Shown one piece after another: positions 55,781 through 63,032 of a stretch of DNA of 64,000 bases. The first letter of the stretch is position 1. The number at the start of each line of letters is the position of its first letter. The notes beneath the pieces were generated by a model. It had not been told where the DNA came from. It worked only from the letters and a program-made list of their open reading frames with translations, and ran no database searches. The position numbers were made by a program, and so were the translations under genes. Origin of the DNA: Bacteroidota bacterium (GTDB lineage: Bacteria > Bacteroidota > Bacteroidia > Bacteroidales > Paludibacteraceae); NCBI GenBank assembly GCA_017860295.1, contig JAFNAS010000011.1:186001-250000 (forward strand), written 5' to 3'.

Positions 55781-56322
55781 TCCATCTCGTGCATCATTCC
55801 GTTGAATTTTGGCCAATCGAACAGCCAGGGATCGGTTTTCCGATCGGGTGCAATATTGTTGTGTCCGACAATATAGTTGATCGGATAACGGGTTTTGATG
55901 TCTTTTACCAGATCGACTAATGATTTGTATTGCAATTCGGTAGGAGGATCGGTAGGCGAATTGAGCAATTCAATACCAATGGAAGTACGGTTGAGCATTT
56001 TGCGTCCGTTTTGAGGAAGGACGCTTCTGCCGGCCTGATAGGCAATATCTTTTTCTTCCACAAGACGATAAACAGTCCCCTGGCGGTCAATCATATAGTG
56101 AGATGCCACTTTGTACTGCCGGAAAACAGCAATTGCATGTTCAACATTATACGGATCGCCTTCAGTACAATACGTTGAATGAATAACAATTACATCAACA
56201 GTTCTCGACAATTTCACCTGATGACCGAATTTTATTTGGGACGTGTAATCAACTATCTCAGGCGATGAGGCAAAAACTGCAGCAGCAAAAAAAGAAACTA
56301 AAAGAGAGCAAAATATTCTCAT
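55747..56322 (-). CDS. Exported N-acetylmuramoyl-L-alanine amidase
   Basis: 191 residues from ATG 56322 (a second ATG lies two codons upstream). Signal MRIFCSLLVSFFAAAVFA. An Amidase_2 zinc domain follows: VIVIHSTYC (H48), AIAVFRQYKVASHYMIDRQG, IGIELLN (Glu 118), IVGHNNIAPDRKTDPW (H154, D164). It cleaves the muramic acid-stem peptide bond of peptidoglycan. The -7 box TACCTTTG is at 56341-56348. The last 34 nt overlap the convergent barrel gene. Confidence 0.92.
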   Translation of the reverse strand: MRIFCSLLVSFFAAAVFASSPEIVDYTSQIKFGHQVKLSRTVDVIVIHSTYCTEGDPYNVEHAIAVFRQYKVASHYMIDRQGTVYRLVEEKDIAYQAGRSVLPQNGRKMLNRTSIGIELLNSPTDPPTELQYKSLVDLVKDIKTRYPINYIVGHNNIAPDRKTDPWLFDWPKFNGMMHEMDQNASMAVIKN

Positions 56323-56340
56323 AATCATTCAAATAGAATG

Positions 56341-56348
56341 CAAAGGTA
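56341..56348 (-). promoter_or_regulatory. -7 box of the amidase gene
   Basis: The minus strand reads TACCTTTG 19 nt upstream of ATG 56322, back to back with the glyS box. Confidence 0.55.
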
Positions 56349-56375
56349 ATCGTTTTACGAATGACAAAAAAATAG

Positions 56376-56383
56376 TAACTTTG
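56376..56383 (+). promoter_or_regulatory. -7 box of glyS
   Basis: TAACTTTG lies upstream of a 120-nt leader before the glyS ATG at 56510. Confidence 0.5.
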
Positions 56384-56509
56384 CAGTCCTGTTTTTGCAG
56401 CCGAATGCATTGACTTTTGCCGATTTACTTTCAAATCACAAGTTATCCGGTTATCTCCGGCTTCAAAAATTTTCAATTTAACAATTCAACGATTCAACAT
56501 TTTACAATA

Positions 56510-58057
56510 ATGGCACAACAAGAAGATGTTTTTAAAAAATTAGTAGCGCACTGTAAAGAGTACGGTTTTGTATTCCCTTCGAGCGAAATTTACGACGGAC
56601 TTGCAGCCGTATACGATTACGGACAAAACGGCGTTGAACTGAAAAACAATATCAAAAAATATTGGTGGGACAGCATGGTGTTGCTCCACGAAAACGTGGT
56701 AGGCCTCGATGCTGCCATCTTTATGCATCCCACAACATGGAAAGCCTCGGGTCACGTAGATGCCTTTAACGATCCGCTTATCGACAACAAAGACTCTAAG
56801 AAACGTTATCGTGCCGACGTGCTAATCGAAGACCTACTGGCCAAATACGACGATAAAATTGAAAAAGAGGTAGAAAAAGCTGCGAAACGTTTCGGCGAAT
56901 CATTCGACGCGACTCTTTATCGTCAGACCAATACGCGTGTTCTGGAACACCAGGCAAAACGTGATGAAATTCACAGCCGTTTTGTAAAAGCATTGAATGA
57001 TAGCGATCTGGCAGAGTTGAAACAAATTATTGTCGACTATGATGTGGTTTGTCCTATCAGCGGAACCAAAAACTGGACTGACGTTCGCCAGTTCAACCTG
57101 ATGTTCTCTACCGAAATGGGATCTACAGCCGACGGTTCGATGAAGATTTACCTCCGTCCCGAAACCGCTCAGGGTATTTTTGTGAACTACCTCAACGTAC
57201 AGAAAACCGGTCGAATGAAGATTCCTTTCGGTATCGCTCAGATCGGTAAAGCATTCCGTAACGAAATCGTTGCCCGTCAGTTTATCTTCCGTATGCGTGA
57301 ATTCGAGCAGATGGAGATGCAGTTCTTCGTACGCCCTGGCACCGAAATGGAGTGGTTCAAAAAATGGAAGGAAACCCGTCTGAAATGGCATAAAGCGCTC
57401 GGTCTGGGCGACCAAAAATACCGTTTCCACGATCACGACAAACTGGCACACTATGCCAATGCCGCTACCGATATTGAATTCGAGATGCCGTTCGGCTTTA
57501 AGGAGGTGGAAGGAATTCACTCTCGTACTAATTTCGACCTGAGCAGCCACGAAAAATATTCGGGTAAGAGCATCAAATATTTCGATCCCGAGCTCAACGA
57601 ATCGTACACTCCGTATGTTATCGAAACCTCGATTGGAGTAGACCGTACATTCCTCTCCATCATGGCAGCTTCGTACACCGAAGAACAGCTCGAAAACGGA
57701 GAGAGCCGTGTGGTATTGAAACTTCCGGCAGTGTTGGCTCCGATCAAATTGGCGGTTTTGCCTCTGGTAAAAAAAGACGGGCTACCCGAGAAAGCACGCG
57801 AAATCATGAATAGCCTGAAGTTCGACTTCAAATGCCAGTACGACGAAAAAGATTCCATCGGGAAACGCTACCGTCGTCAGGATGCCATCGGTACCCCTTT
57901 CTGCGTGACAGTGGATCATGATTCATTGACCGATAACACTGTAACCATTCGTTACCGCGACACCATGCAACAGGAACGCGTTCCGGTGGAAAAACTGCAT
58001 GAACTAATCGGACAGAAAGTCTCTATGAAACAACTTTTCAAGAAGATTGTTGAGTAG
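56510..58057 (+). CDS. glyS: Glycine-tRNA ligase (dimeric type)
   Basis: 515 residues from ATG 56510, the single-chain dimeric GlyRS rather than the tetrameric GlyQ/GlyS pair. Class II motifs: YGFVFPSSEIYDGLAAVYDY, the SGHVDAFNDPL segment, STADGSMKIYLRPETAQGIF, motif 2 FRNEIVARQFIFRMREFEQM, and motif 3 ETSIGVDRTFLSI. The anticodon-binding domain ends LIGQKVSMKQLFKKIVE. Upstream in-frame ATG 56417 is less likely because its product would begin with an unrelated extension. A strong terminator follows. Confidence 0.97.
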   Translation: MAQQEDVFKKLVAHCKEYGFVFPSSEIYDGLAAVYDYGQNGVELKNNIKKYWWDSMVLLHENVVGLDAAIFMHPTTWKASGHVDAFNDPLIDNKDSKKRYRADVLIEDLLAKYDDKIEKEVEKAAKRFGESFDATLYRQTNTRVLEHQAKRDEIHSRFVKALNDSDLAELKQIIVDYDVVCPISGTKNWTDVRQFNLMFSTEMGSTADGSMKIYLRPETAQGIFVNYLNVQKTGRMKIPFGIAQIGKAFRNEIVARQFIFRMREFEQMEMQFFVRPGTEMEWFKKWKETRLKWHKALGLGDQKYRFHDHDKLAHYANAATDIEFEMPFGFKEVEGIHSRTNFDLSSHEKYSGKSIKYFDPELNESYTPYVIETSIGVDRTFLSIMAASYTEEQLENGESRVVLKLPAVLAPIKLAVLPLVKKDGLPEKAREIMNSLKFDFKCQYDEKDSIGKRYRRQDAIGTPFCVTVDHDSLTDNTVTIRYRDTMQQERVPVEKLHELIGQKVSMKQLFKKIVE

Positions 58058-58069
58058 GAGGGGTAACCA

Positions 58070-58393
58070 CTAACGCAGATAGGGAGGCTGACTCAATTCT
58101 TTTTTGAGACAGCCTCTTTTTATTTCTTCAAACCCTGCAAAATAGTACATCAAAAAAAGTTCAGTTAAACGATCGTTTTTTTGCATTTCTCCTTCAATGC
58201 AAAAAGAGCAGACCCGTAAGCCCGCTCTTTTATTATCAGATGGTTGTTCTACCTTTTTTTGGCGACTAATAATAAATAGAATAAAGAATGCTGTTACCAA
58301 TGCCAATAATTTAGGAATTTCTCCAATCATTTCATGCCAGGTATATGCGTATTGACAAATATTAATGCAGTGCGCAGATTTCCTCTTATCCAT
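58070..58393 (-). CDS. Possible small membrane protein, doubtful
   Basis: Open for 107 codons on the minus strand. Only the part starting MIGEIPKLLALVTAFFILFI, with one hydrophobic helix and a charged tail (SRQKKVEQPSDN), looks like a protein; the rest runs through a hairpin at 58202-58231 and then through the glyS terminator, which coding sequence would not be expected to cross. If real, the gene probably ends near 58230, perhaps after a frameshift. A second small frame lies upstream. Confidence 0.25.
   Translation of the reverse strand: MDKRKSAHCINICQYAYTWHEMIGEIPKLLALVTAFFILFIISRQKKVEQPSDNKRAGLRVCSFCIEGEMQKNDRLTELFLMYYFAGFEEIKRGCLKKELSQPPYLR
58083..58120 (+). terminator. Intrinsic terminator of glyS
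   Basis: A 13-bp stem (GAGGCTGACTCAA 58083-58095 with TTGAGACAGCCTC 58103-58115, one mismatch) followed by T run. Confidence 0.85.
58202..58231 (-). terminator. Hairpin in the post-glyS region
   Basis: AAAAGAGC (58202-58209) and GCTCTTTT (58224-58231) form an 8-bp stem, followed on the minus strand by T-rich sequence. It would end a small minus-strand transcript. Confidence 0.5.
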
Positions 58394-58445
58394 TTATCGA
58401 CTAAGAAGAAAGCAAAAGATATAGGTTGCTGTATCCGATATTATT

Positions 58446-58577
58446 TTACTTTTGTTCTTCATTGTTGGGCTTTGGTGTATTTTGTTGAGCGGGTGTTGTT
58501 ACGTTTAGATTTGGCAAATCTTTCTGGTTATTTAATATTTCAATAAATGTAACAAACGTTTGAGTAACAACCTCCAT
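58446..58577 (-). CDS. Possible 43-residue peptide
   Basis: ATG 58577 opens MEVVTQTFVTFIEILNNQKD, then a Pro/Thr/Gln-rich tail ending NNEEQK. The even amino-acid use looks protein-like, but the frame is short and no family is recognised. It lies head-on to the decayed transporter copy and upstream of the other small frame on the same strand. Confidence 0.3.
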   Translation of the reverse strand: MEVVTQTFVTFIEILNNQKDLPNLNVTTPAQQNTPKPNNEEQK

Positions 58578-58599
58578 TTGCTTTACACGCTACGACGAA

Positions 58600-58838
58600 C
58601 CGAGGCGTAGGCCATGCAGGGGACCAATGTTTTGCCTATTTATACGCTCGATGAGAGTTCTCACAGTCGCATCAACCCCATCTATTATTACCACCATCTT
58701 CACCGGCGGCATGCTCGGTCCCTTTGTTGGATAGCTTGGCTGGCAGGCCGGCGACTGATTCTGGGTAATGTCGCAAATGCTCACTTGAGGGGTAATGATC
58801 CTGTTGATTTTGACCCTCGCATGACTCAAAAAACCTAA
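58600..58838 (+). pseudogene. Decayed 3' copy of an MFS transporter gene
   Basis: The sequence GTAGGCCATGCAGGGGACCA onward matches the last 80 codons of the MFS gene at 24723-25904, including TYTLDESSHSRVNTIY-like (here IYTLDESSHSRINPIY), then CWQAGG and the terminal MILL region. Several small shifts break the frame and only the C-terminal part is present. It is in opposite orientation to the intact gene and is followed, as the intact copy is, by 43-nt repeats. Confidence 0.8.
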
Positions 58839-58880
58839 TCAGAGCACACTAGACGGTTGAACAGACTCTTCACCGTTTGC

Positions 58881-59064
58881 AAAGCCCTGTCTACAGCTGT
58901 TGAACCCATTTTACACCAAGAAGCCCTGTCAATACTTGTTGAACCCTCTTTACATCAAGTGTAAAGCCCTCTCGACAACCGTGCGCACCATTCTGCTGAC
59001 ACTGAAATGCCCTTTCGGCAACTGTGGAGACCCGTTGCCGGTAATGAAGTGCCATTTTGGGTTG
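58881..59064. repeat. 43-nt tandem repeat array, locus B (inverted relative to locus A)
   Basis: Four units plus a partial one, spaced 39, 43, 43 and 42 nt, each with (A)AGCCCTnTC...GTTGAACCC-like sequence. They are the reverse complement of the units at 24508-24696; for example AAGCCCTGTCTACAGCTGTT here corresponds to AACAGCTGTTGACAGGGCTT there. The array lies just after the decayed transporter copy. Confidence 0.75.
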
Positions 59065-59140
59065 TTATTTGCCATATCAAATCGATAGACAACCATGACA
59101 ATAGCATGCTGCAAGGATTTTACCTCCCATGAAAAATCCG

Positions 59141-59148
59141 TACCTTTG
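59141..59148 (+). promoter_or_regulatory. -7 box of murF
   Basis: TACCTTTG lies 23 nt before ATG 59171 and inside the longer open frame, supporting the shorter protein. Confidence 0.6.
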
Positions 59149-59170
59149 CATCCTTAAAAATAGTGGAACC

Positions 59171-60463
59171 ATGAATGTTGAACAGTTATATCAATACTTT
59201 ATAACGTGTACTTCGGTCACTACCGATAGCCGTAATTGTCCGGAAGGATCATTGTTTTTTGCTCTCAAAGGAGAAAATTTCGACGGAAATAAATTTGCCT
59301 TATCGTCACTTGAGAGGGGTTGCCGTTATGCGGTGGTGGATGATGAGCAATATGCTATCGACAGTCGCTTTTTGTTGGTCGGTAATTGTCTGGAAGCGCT
59401 TCAGCAGTTGGCAAAGATGCACCGGCGCCGGTTGAAAACGCCGGTCATAGGCATTACAGGCACCAACGGGAAGACCACCACCAAAGAGCTGATAGCTACG
59501 GTGCTTTCTCAAAAATTCAATACGCTCTTTACGCAGGGTAACTTCAACAACCATATCGGGGTGCCGCTCACGCTGCTTCAGCTGAAACCGGAACACGAGA
59601 TGGCGGTTATCGAGATGGGAGCCAACCATCCCGGCGAGATTAAAACCCTGGCGAATATTGCCTGCCCCGATTTTGGAATTATAACCAATGTGGGAAAAGC
59701 GCATCTCGAAGGTTTCGGTTCGTTCGAAGGGGTGATCCGCACCAAAGGCGAGCTTTACGACTACATTCGTGCCAATGGAGGTTCGCTTTTTGTCAACCTC
59801 GACAATCCGATTTTAACCGATCTTTCGGCGAATATTTCACGCGTTGGTTATGCAATTAGCTCCAAGGAAGCTGTCGTAAAGGGGAGCGTTATCTCCGGCG
59901 GCCCGTTCCTCAAACTGGACTGGAAGAAGAGCAATGAAGAGTCCGGCTACATGGTGAATACCAACCTTATTGGTGAATACAATGCCGAAAATGTATTGGC
60001 AGCGATCTGTATCGGTTTGCATTTTGGGGTAACTCCGGGGCAGATCAACCGGGCGCTTGAAGATTACCAACCTACCAACAACCGGTCGCAATTTAAGGAG
60101 ACGGAGAAAAACCACCTGATTATCGACGCGTACAATGCCAACCCTACCAGCATGAATGCCTCCATCATCAATTTCGGCCATATGAACGCAGCAAAGAAAG
60201 CGGTGATTTTGGGCGATATGTTCGAACTGGGCGATCAGTCGCACCAGGAGCATCAAAAGATTGTCGACCTGCTTGAAAAATCTGCTTTCGACAAGGTGAT
60301 TCTGGTAGGCGAACGTTTCGGTGCGATTCCATCGGATTTTATAAAAATTGCAGATACCGCCTCTCTGATCGCTTACATGGAAAAGGAGCAACTTTCGGGC
60401 TACACGGTGCTTGTAAAAGGATCGCACGGAATGCGCCTCGATAAATGCGTAGATCAGTTATAA
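59171..60463 (+). CDS. murF: UDP-N-acetylmuramoyl-tripeptide:D-alanyl-D-alanine ligase (MurF)
   Basis: 430 residues from ATG 59171. MurF adds D-Ala-D-Ala to the UDP-MurNAc-tripeptide in the cytoplasm. Mur ligase elements: SVTTDSRNCPEGSLFFALKG, P-loop GITGTNGKTTTKELIA, TQGNFNNHIGVPLTLL, VIEMGANHPGEI, ITNVGKAHLEGFGSFEGVIR, GEYNAENVLAAI, IIDAYNANPTSMNAS, and LGDMFELGDQSHQEHQ. It is not surrounded by a dcw cluster. An O-methyltransferase gene follows by 80 nt. Confidence 0.97.
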   Translation: MNVEQLYQYFITCTSVTTDSRNCPEGSLFFALKGENFDGNKFALSSLERGCRYAVVDDEQYAIDSRFLLVGNCLEALQQLAKMHRRRLKTPVIGITGTNGKTTTKELIATVLSQKFNTLFTQGNFNNHIGVPLTLLQLKPEHEMAVIEMGANHPGEIKTLANIACPDFGIITNVGKAHLEGFGSFEGVIRTKGELYDYIRANGGSLFVNLDNPILTDLSANISRVGYAISSKEAVVKGSVISGGPFLKLDWKKSNEESGYMVNTNLIGEYNAENVLAAICIGLHFGVTPGQINRALEDYQPTNNRSQFKETEKNHLIIDAYNANPTSMNASIINFGHMNAAKKAVILGDMFELGDQSHQEHQKIVDLLEKSAFDKVILVGERFGAIPSDFIKIADTASLIAYMEKEQLSGYTVLVKGSHGMRLDKCVDQL

Positions 60464-60543
60464 ATGATGAATTATTAATTATGAATCATGGAGTTATGAC
60501 TTCATCTTCAAATTTTCAAATCCTCAAATTTTCACATTGAGCT

Positions 60544-61173
60544 ATGGACGCTATCGAAGAGTATATTCTACAGCATATAGATCCCGAAGATGAGTTGTTG
60601 TCGACGCTTTTTCGCGAGACGCACCTCACGCAGATCAATCCGCGGATGGCATCCGGGCATATTCAGGGTCGGATGCTGACCATGCTCTGCCGGATGCTGA
60701 AGCCGAAACGTATTCTGGAGCTGGGTACCTTTACCGGCTATTCGGCGTTGTGCATGGCCGAGGCGTTGCCCGACGACGGAGAGCTCCATACCGTGGAGGT
60801 TGACGATGAAATGGAGCCATTTATAACGAAATATTTCAGCCGTTCTCCTTACGGGGGAAAAATAATACTGCATATTGGCGATGCGCAGCAAGTCATTCCC
60901 ACGCTTACCGGATTGTTTGATCTGGTCTTTATGGATGCCGATAAGCGGCAGTATGTGGAGGACTACGAAGCGGTGTTGCCATTGGTACCTGCGGGAGGCT
61001 TTATTTTTGCCGACAATACGCTCTGGAGCGGAAAGGTACTGTACGAACCGGCTTCGGGAGATAAGCAGACTGCCGGAATTCGTCGCTTCAACGATTATAT
61101 TGCTGCCGATGCTCGCGTGGAGAAAGTGATTTTGCCTATTCGCGACGGCATGACCATTCTGATGAAAAAATAG
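60544..61173 (+). CDS. O-methyltransferase (class I SAM-dependent, CCoAOMT type)
   Basis: 209 residues. Type-3 O-methyltransferase motifs: RILELGTFTGYSALCMAEAL (SAM binding), HTVEVDDEMEPFI, IFDLVFMDADKRQYV with the metal Asp, and GGFIFADNTLWSGKVLY. The family methylates catechol-like or other hydroxyl groups with Mg2+; the substrate here is unknown. The preceding linker contains the same TTCAAATT-type repeats as elsewhere. Confidence 0.93.
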   Translation: MDAIEEYILQHIDPEDELLSTLFRETHLTQINPRMASGHIQGRMLTMLCRMLKPKRILELGTFTGYSALCMAEALPDDGELHTVEVDDEMEPFITKYFSRSPYGGKIILHIGDAQQVIPTLTGLFDLVFMDADKRQYVEDYEAVLPLVPAGGFIFADNTLWSGKVLYEPASGDKQTAGIRRFNDYIAADARVEKVILPIRDGMTILMKK

Positions 61174-61235
61174 CACAGATTTGAGAATGAACTTATCGGT
61201 ACATTCATTCATCTCAAAATCCTCAAATTGATTTT

Positions 61236-62228
61236 ATGTCCCGCAACCTGATATTATTTACGGTTCTCTTATTATTTTGCCTGCTGTTGTTGTTGACCGA
61301 TATAGCTTTTGGCAGTATACCGATTTCGCTGCATAACTTGTGGCAGACTTTCCTTCATCCCGAAACCGATTCGCTCTACAAAAACATTGTGTTTGATTTC
61401 CGACTGCCCAAAGCGTTGACGGCCATATTGTGTGGTGCTGCTTTGTCGGTGGCGGGCTTACTGATGCAGACTCTTTTTCGGAATCCGCTGGCCGGACCCG
61501 ATGTATTGGGGATAAGTTCGGGGGCAAGCATGGGTGTGGCGCTTTACGTGATGGCAGCTTCGTGGTGGTCGGCTTCGTTGTTGCAAAGTAGCTGGGGAAT
61601 GGTAGGAGCAGCCGTAATCGGAGCGTTATTGGTATTGATGCTTACATTGGCTGTGGCTACACGTATTCGTCAGTCAGTAACTCTGCTCATAGTGGGGTTG
61701 ATGTTTGCCAGCGTTGCGGGAGCTGTGGTCAGTATTTTGCAAAATTTCAGCAATCCCGATGCTGTAAAACTTTTTGTCGTGTGGACATTCGGTAGCCTCA
61801 GTGCCGTTACGTGGGCGCAAATGGAGCTTTTGATCCCGATTATACTAGTGGGGTTGATACTGACTTTCTGGCTGCAGAAAAGTCTTAACGTAATGTTACT
61901 CGGTGAGCATTATGCGCGTGGACTGGGCATCTCCGTTACTATCGTCCGGGTAGCTATAATTCTTATTACAGGAGTATTGGCAGGTACCATAACGGCATTT
62001 ACCGGGCCCATTGCTTTTATCGGTGTGGCGGTTCCTCACCTTGCACGGGGCATTTTCGGCACGTCCAATCATCGTATTGCTATTCCGGGAACGATACTGT
62101 GTGGTGCTGCCCTTCTGTTGCTGTGTGATGTTATTTCGCAGCAAACTACCTATCCGTTGCCGCTGAATGCCGTGAGTGCCTTGTTCGGAGCGCCGATGAT
62201 TATTTGGATTGTATTAAAACAACGCTAA
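61236..62228 (+). CDS. FecCD-family ABC transporter permease
   Basis: 330 residues with about 9-10 transmembrane helices, of the BtuC/FhuB/FecCD group that imports siderophores, haem or cobalamin. Motifs: FDFRLPKALTAILCGAALSV, GLLMQTLFRNPLAGPDVLGI, SSGASMGVALYVM, the cytoplasmic coupling segment HYARGLGISV, and FTGPIAFIGVAVPHLAR. The stop codon overlaps the start of the ATPase gene (TAATG). No periplasmic binding protein or TonB receptor gene is adjacent in the window. Confidence 0.95.
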   Translation: MSRNLILFTVLLLFCLLLLLTDIAFGSIPISLHNLWQTFLHPETDSLYKNIVFDFRLPKALTAILCGAALSVAGLLMQTLFRNPLAGPDVLGISSGASMGVALYVMAASWWSASLLQSSWGMVGAAVIGALLVLMLTLAVATRIRQSVTLLIVGLMFASVAGAVVSILQNFSNPDAVKLFVVWTFGSLSAVTWAQMELLIPIILVGLILTFWLQKSLNVMLLGEHYARGLGISVTIVRVAIILITGVLAGTITAFTGPIAFIGVAVPHLARGIFGTSNHRIAIPGTILCGAALLLLCDVISQQTTYPLPLNAVSALFGAPMIIWIVLKQR

Positions 62229-63025
62229 TGGAACCTGCAGAAACGAAATATTCTCCCTTGCGCACCAGCAATCTTGCCATTGGATATACCGGAAGCAACC
62301 GACTGACGATAGTGCAGCAGCATCTCGATCTTGAACTTTTTCCCGGTGAAATAGTCTGTATGATAGGTCCCAACGGATGTGGTAAATCTACTTTGCTGCG
62401 CACGTTGGGTGGATTGCAACGTCCGATTACTGGTTCGATATTGGTTGACGGTAAAAATCTGGAAACGCTTTCGGCACACGACAGAGCCGAATCGCTTGCC
62501 CTCACGCTGACCGATAGGGTAGAAGTGGATAAAATGCTGGTTTATGAAATTGTTGCCATGGGTCGATATCCCTATACGAACCGTTTTGGCAGACTGACCG
62601 ATATCGACAAAGCAATTGTTGCCGAAGCGCTGGCTCAGGTACATCTCGAAGAAAAAGCTCAACGCTACATCAGCGAATTGTCGGATGGAGAAAGACAGCG
62701 TGCCATGATTGCAAAAGTGTTGGCTCAGGCTACTCCTTTGCTCTTTTTCGACGAACCTACTGCGCATCTCGATCTGCCCAACCGCGTGTCGATTATGCTA
62801 TTGCTGACAAGACTTGCCAAGAATACCGGAAAGGCGATTCTGCTGTCGACTCACGAATTGGAACTGGCCATGCAGGTGGCCGACAAACTCTGGCTGATGA
62901 ACGACCGCGGAGTGCGCATTGGAACTCCCGATCAGTTGATTGCAGATGGAAGTTTTGAAAATGTTTTCAAAAGCGATCAATTCTTTTTTGACGTCAAAAC
63001 AGGCCGGTTTACAGTGAATAAATAA
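62228..63025 (+). CDS. FecE-type ABC transporter ATP-binding protein
   Basis: 265 residues from ATG 62228, overlapping the stop of the permease gene by one base, so the two are translated together. ABC motifs: Walker A IGPNGCGKSTLLRTLGG, Q-loop near ALTLTDRVEV, signature ISELSDGERQRAMIAKVLAQ, Walker B LLFFDEPTAHLD and the H-loop LLSTHELEL. It energises import of an iron-chelate or vitamin-like solute together with the upstream permease; the specific cargo is not evident. Confidence 0.95.
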   Translation: MEPAETKYSPLRTSNLAIGYTGSNRLTIVQQHLDLELFPGEIVCMIGPNGCGKSTLLRTLGGLQRPITGSILVDGKNLETLSAHDRAESLALTLTDRVEVDKMLVYEIVAMGRYPYTNRFGRLTDIDKAIVAEALAQVHLEEKAQRYISELSDGERQRAMIAKVLAQATPLLFFDEPTAHLDLPNRVSIMLLLTRLAKNTGKAILLSTHELELAMQVADKLWLMNDRGVRIGTPDQLIADGSFENVFKSDQFFFDVKTGRFTVNK

Positions 63026-63032
63026 TGTGCCT

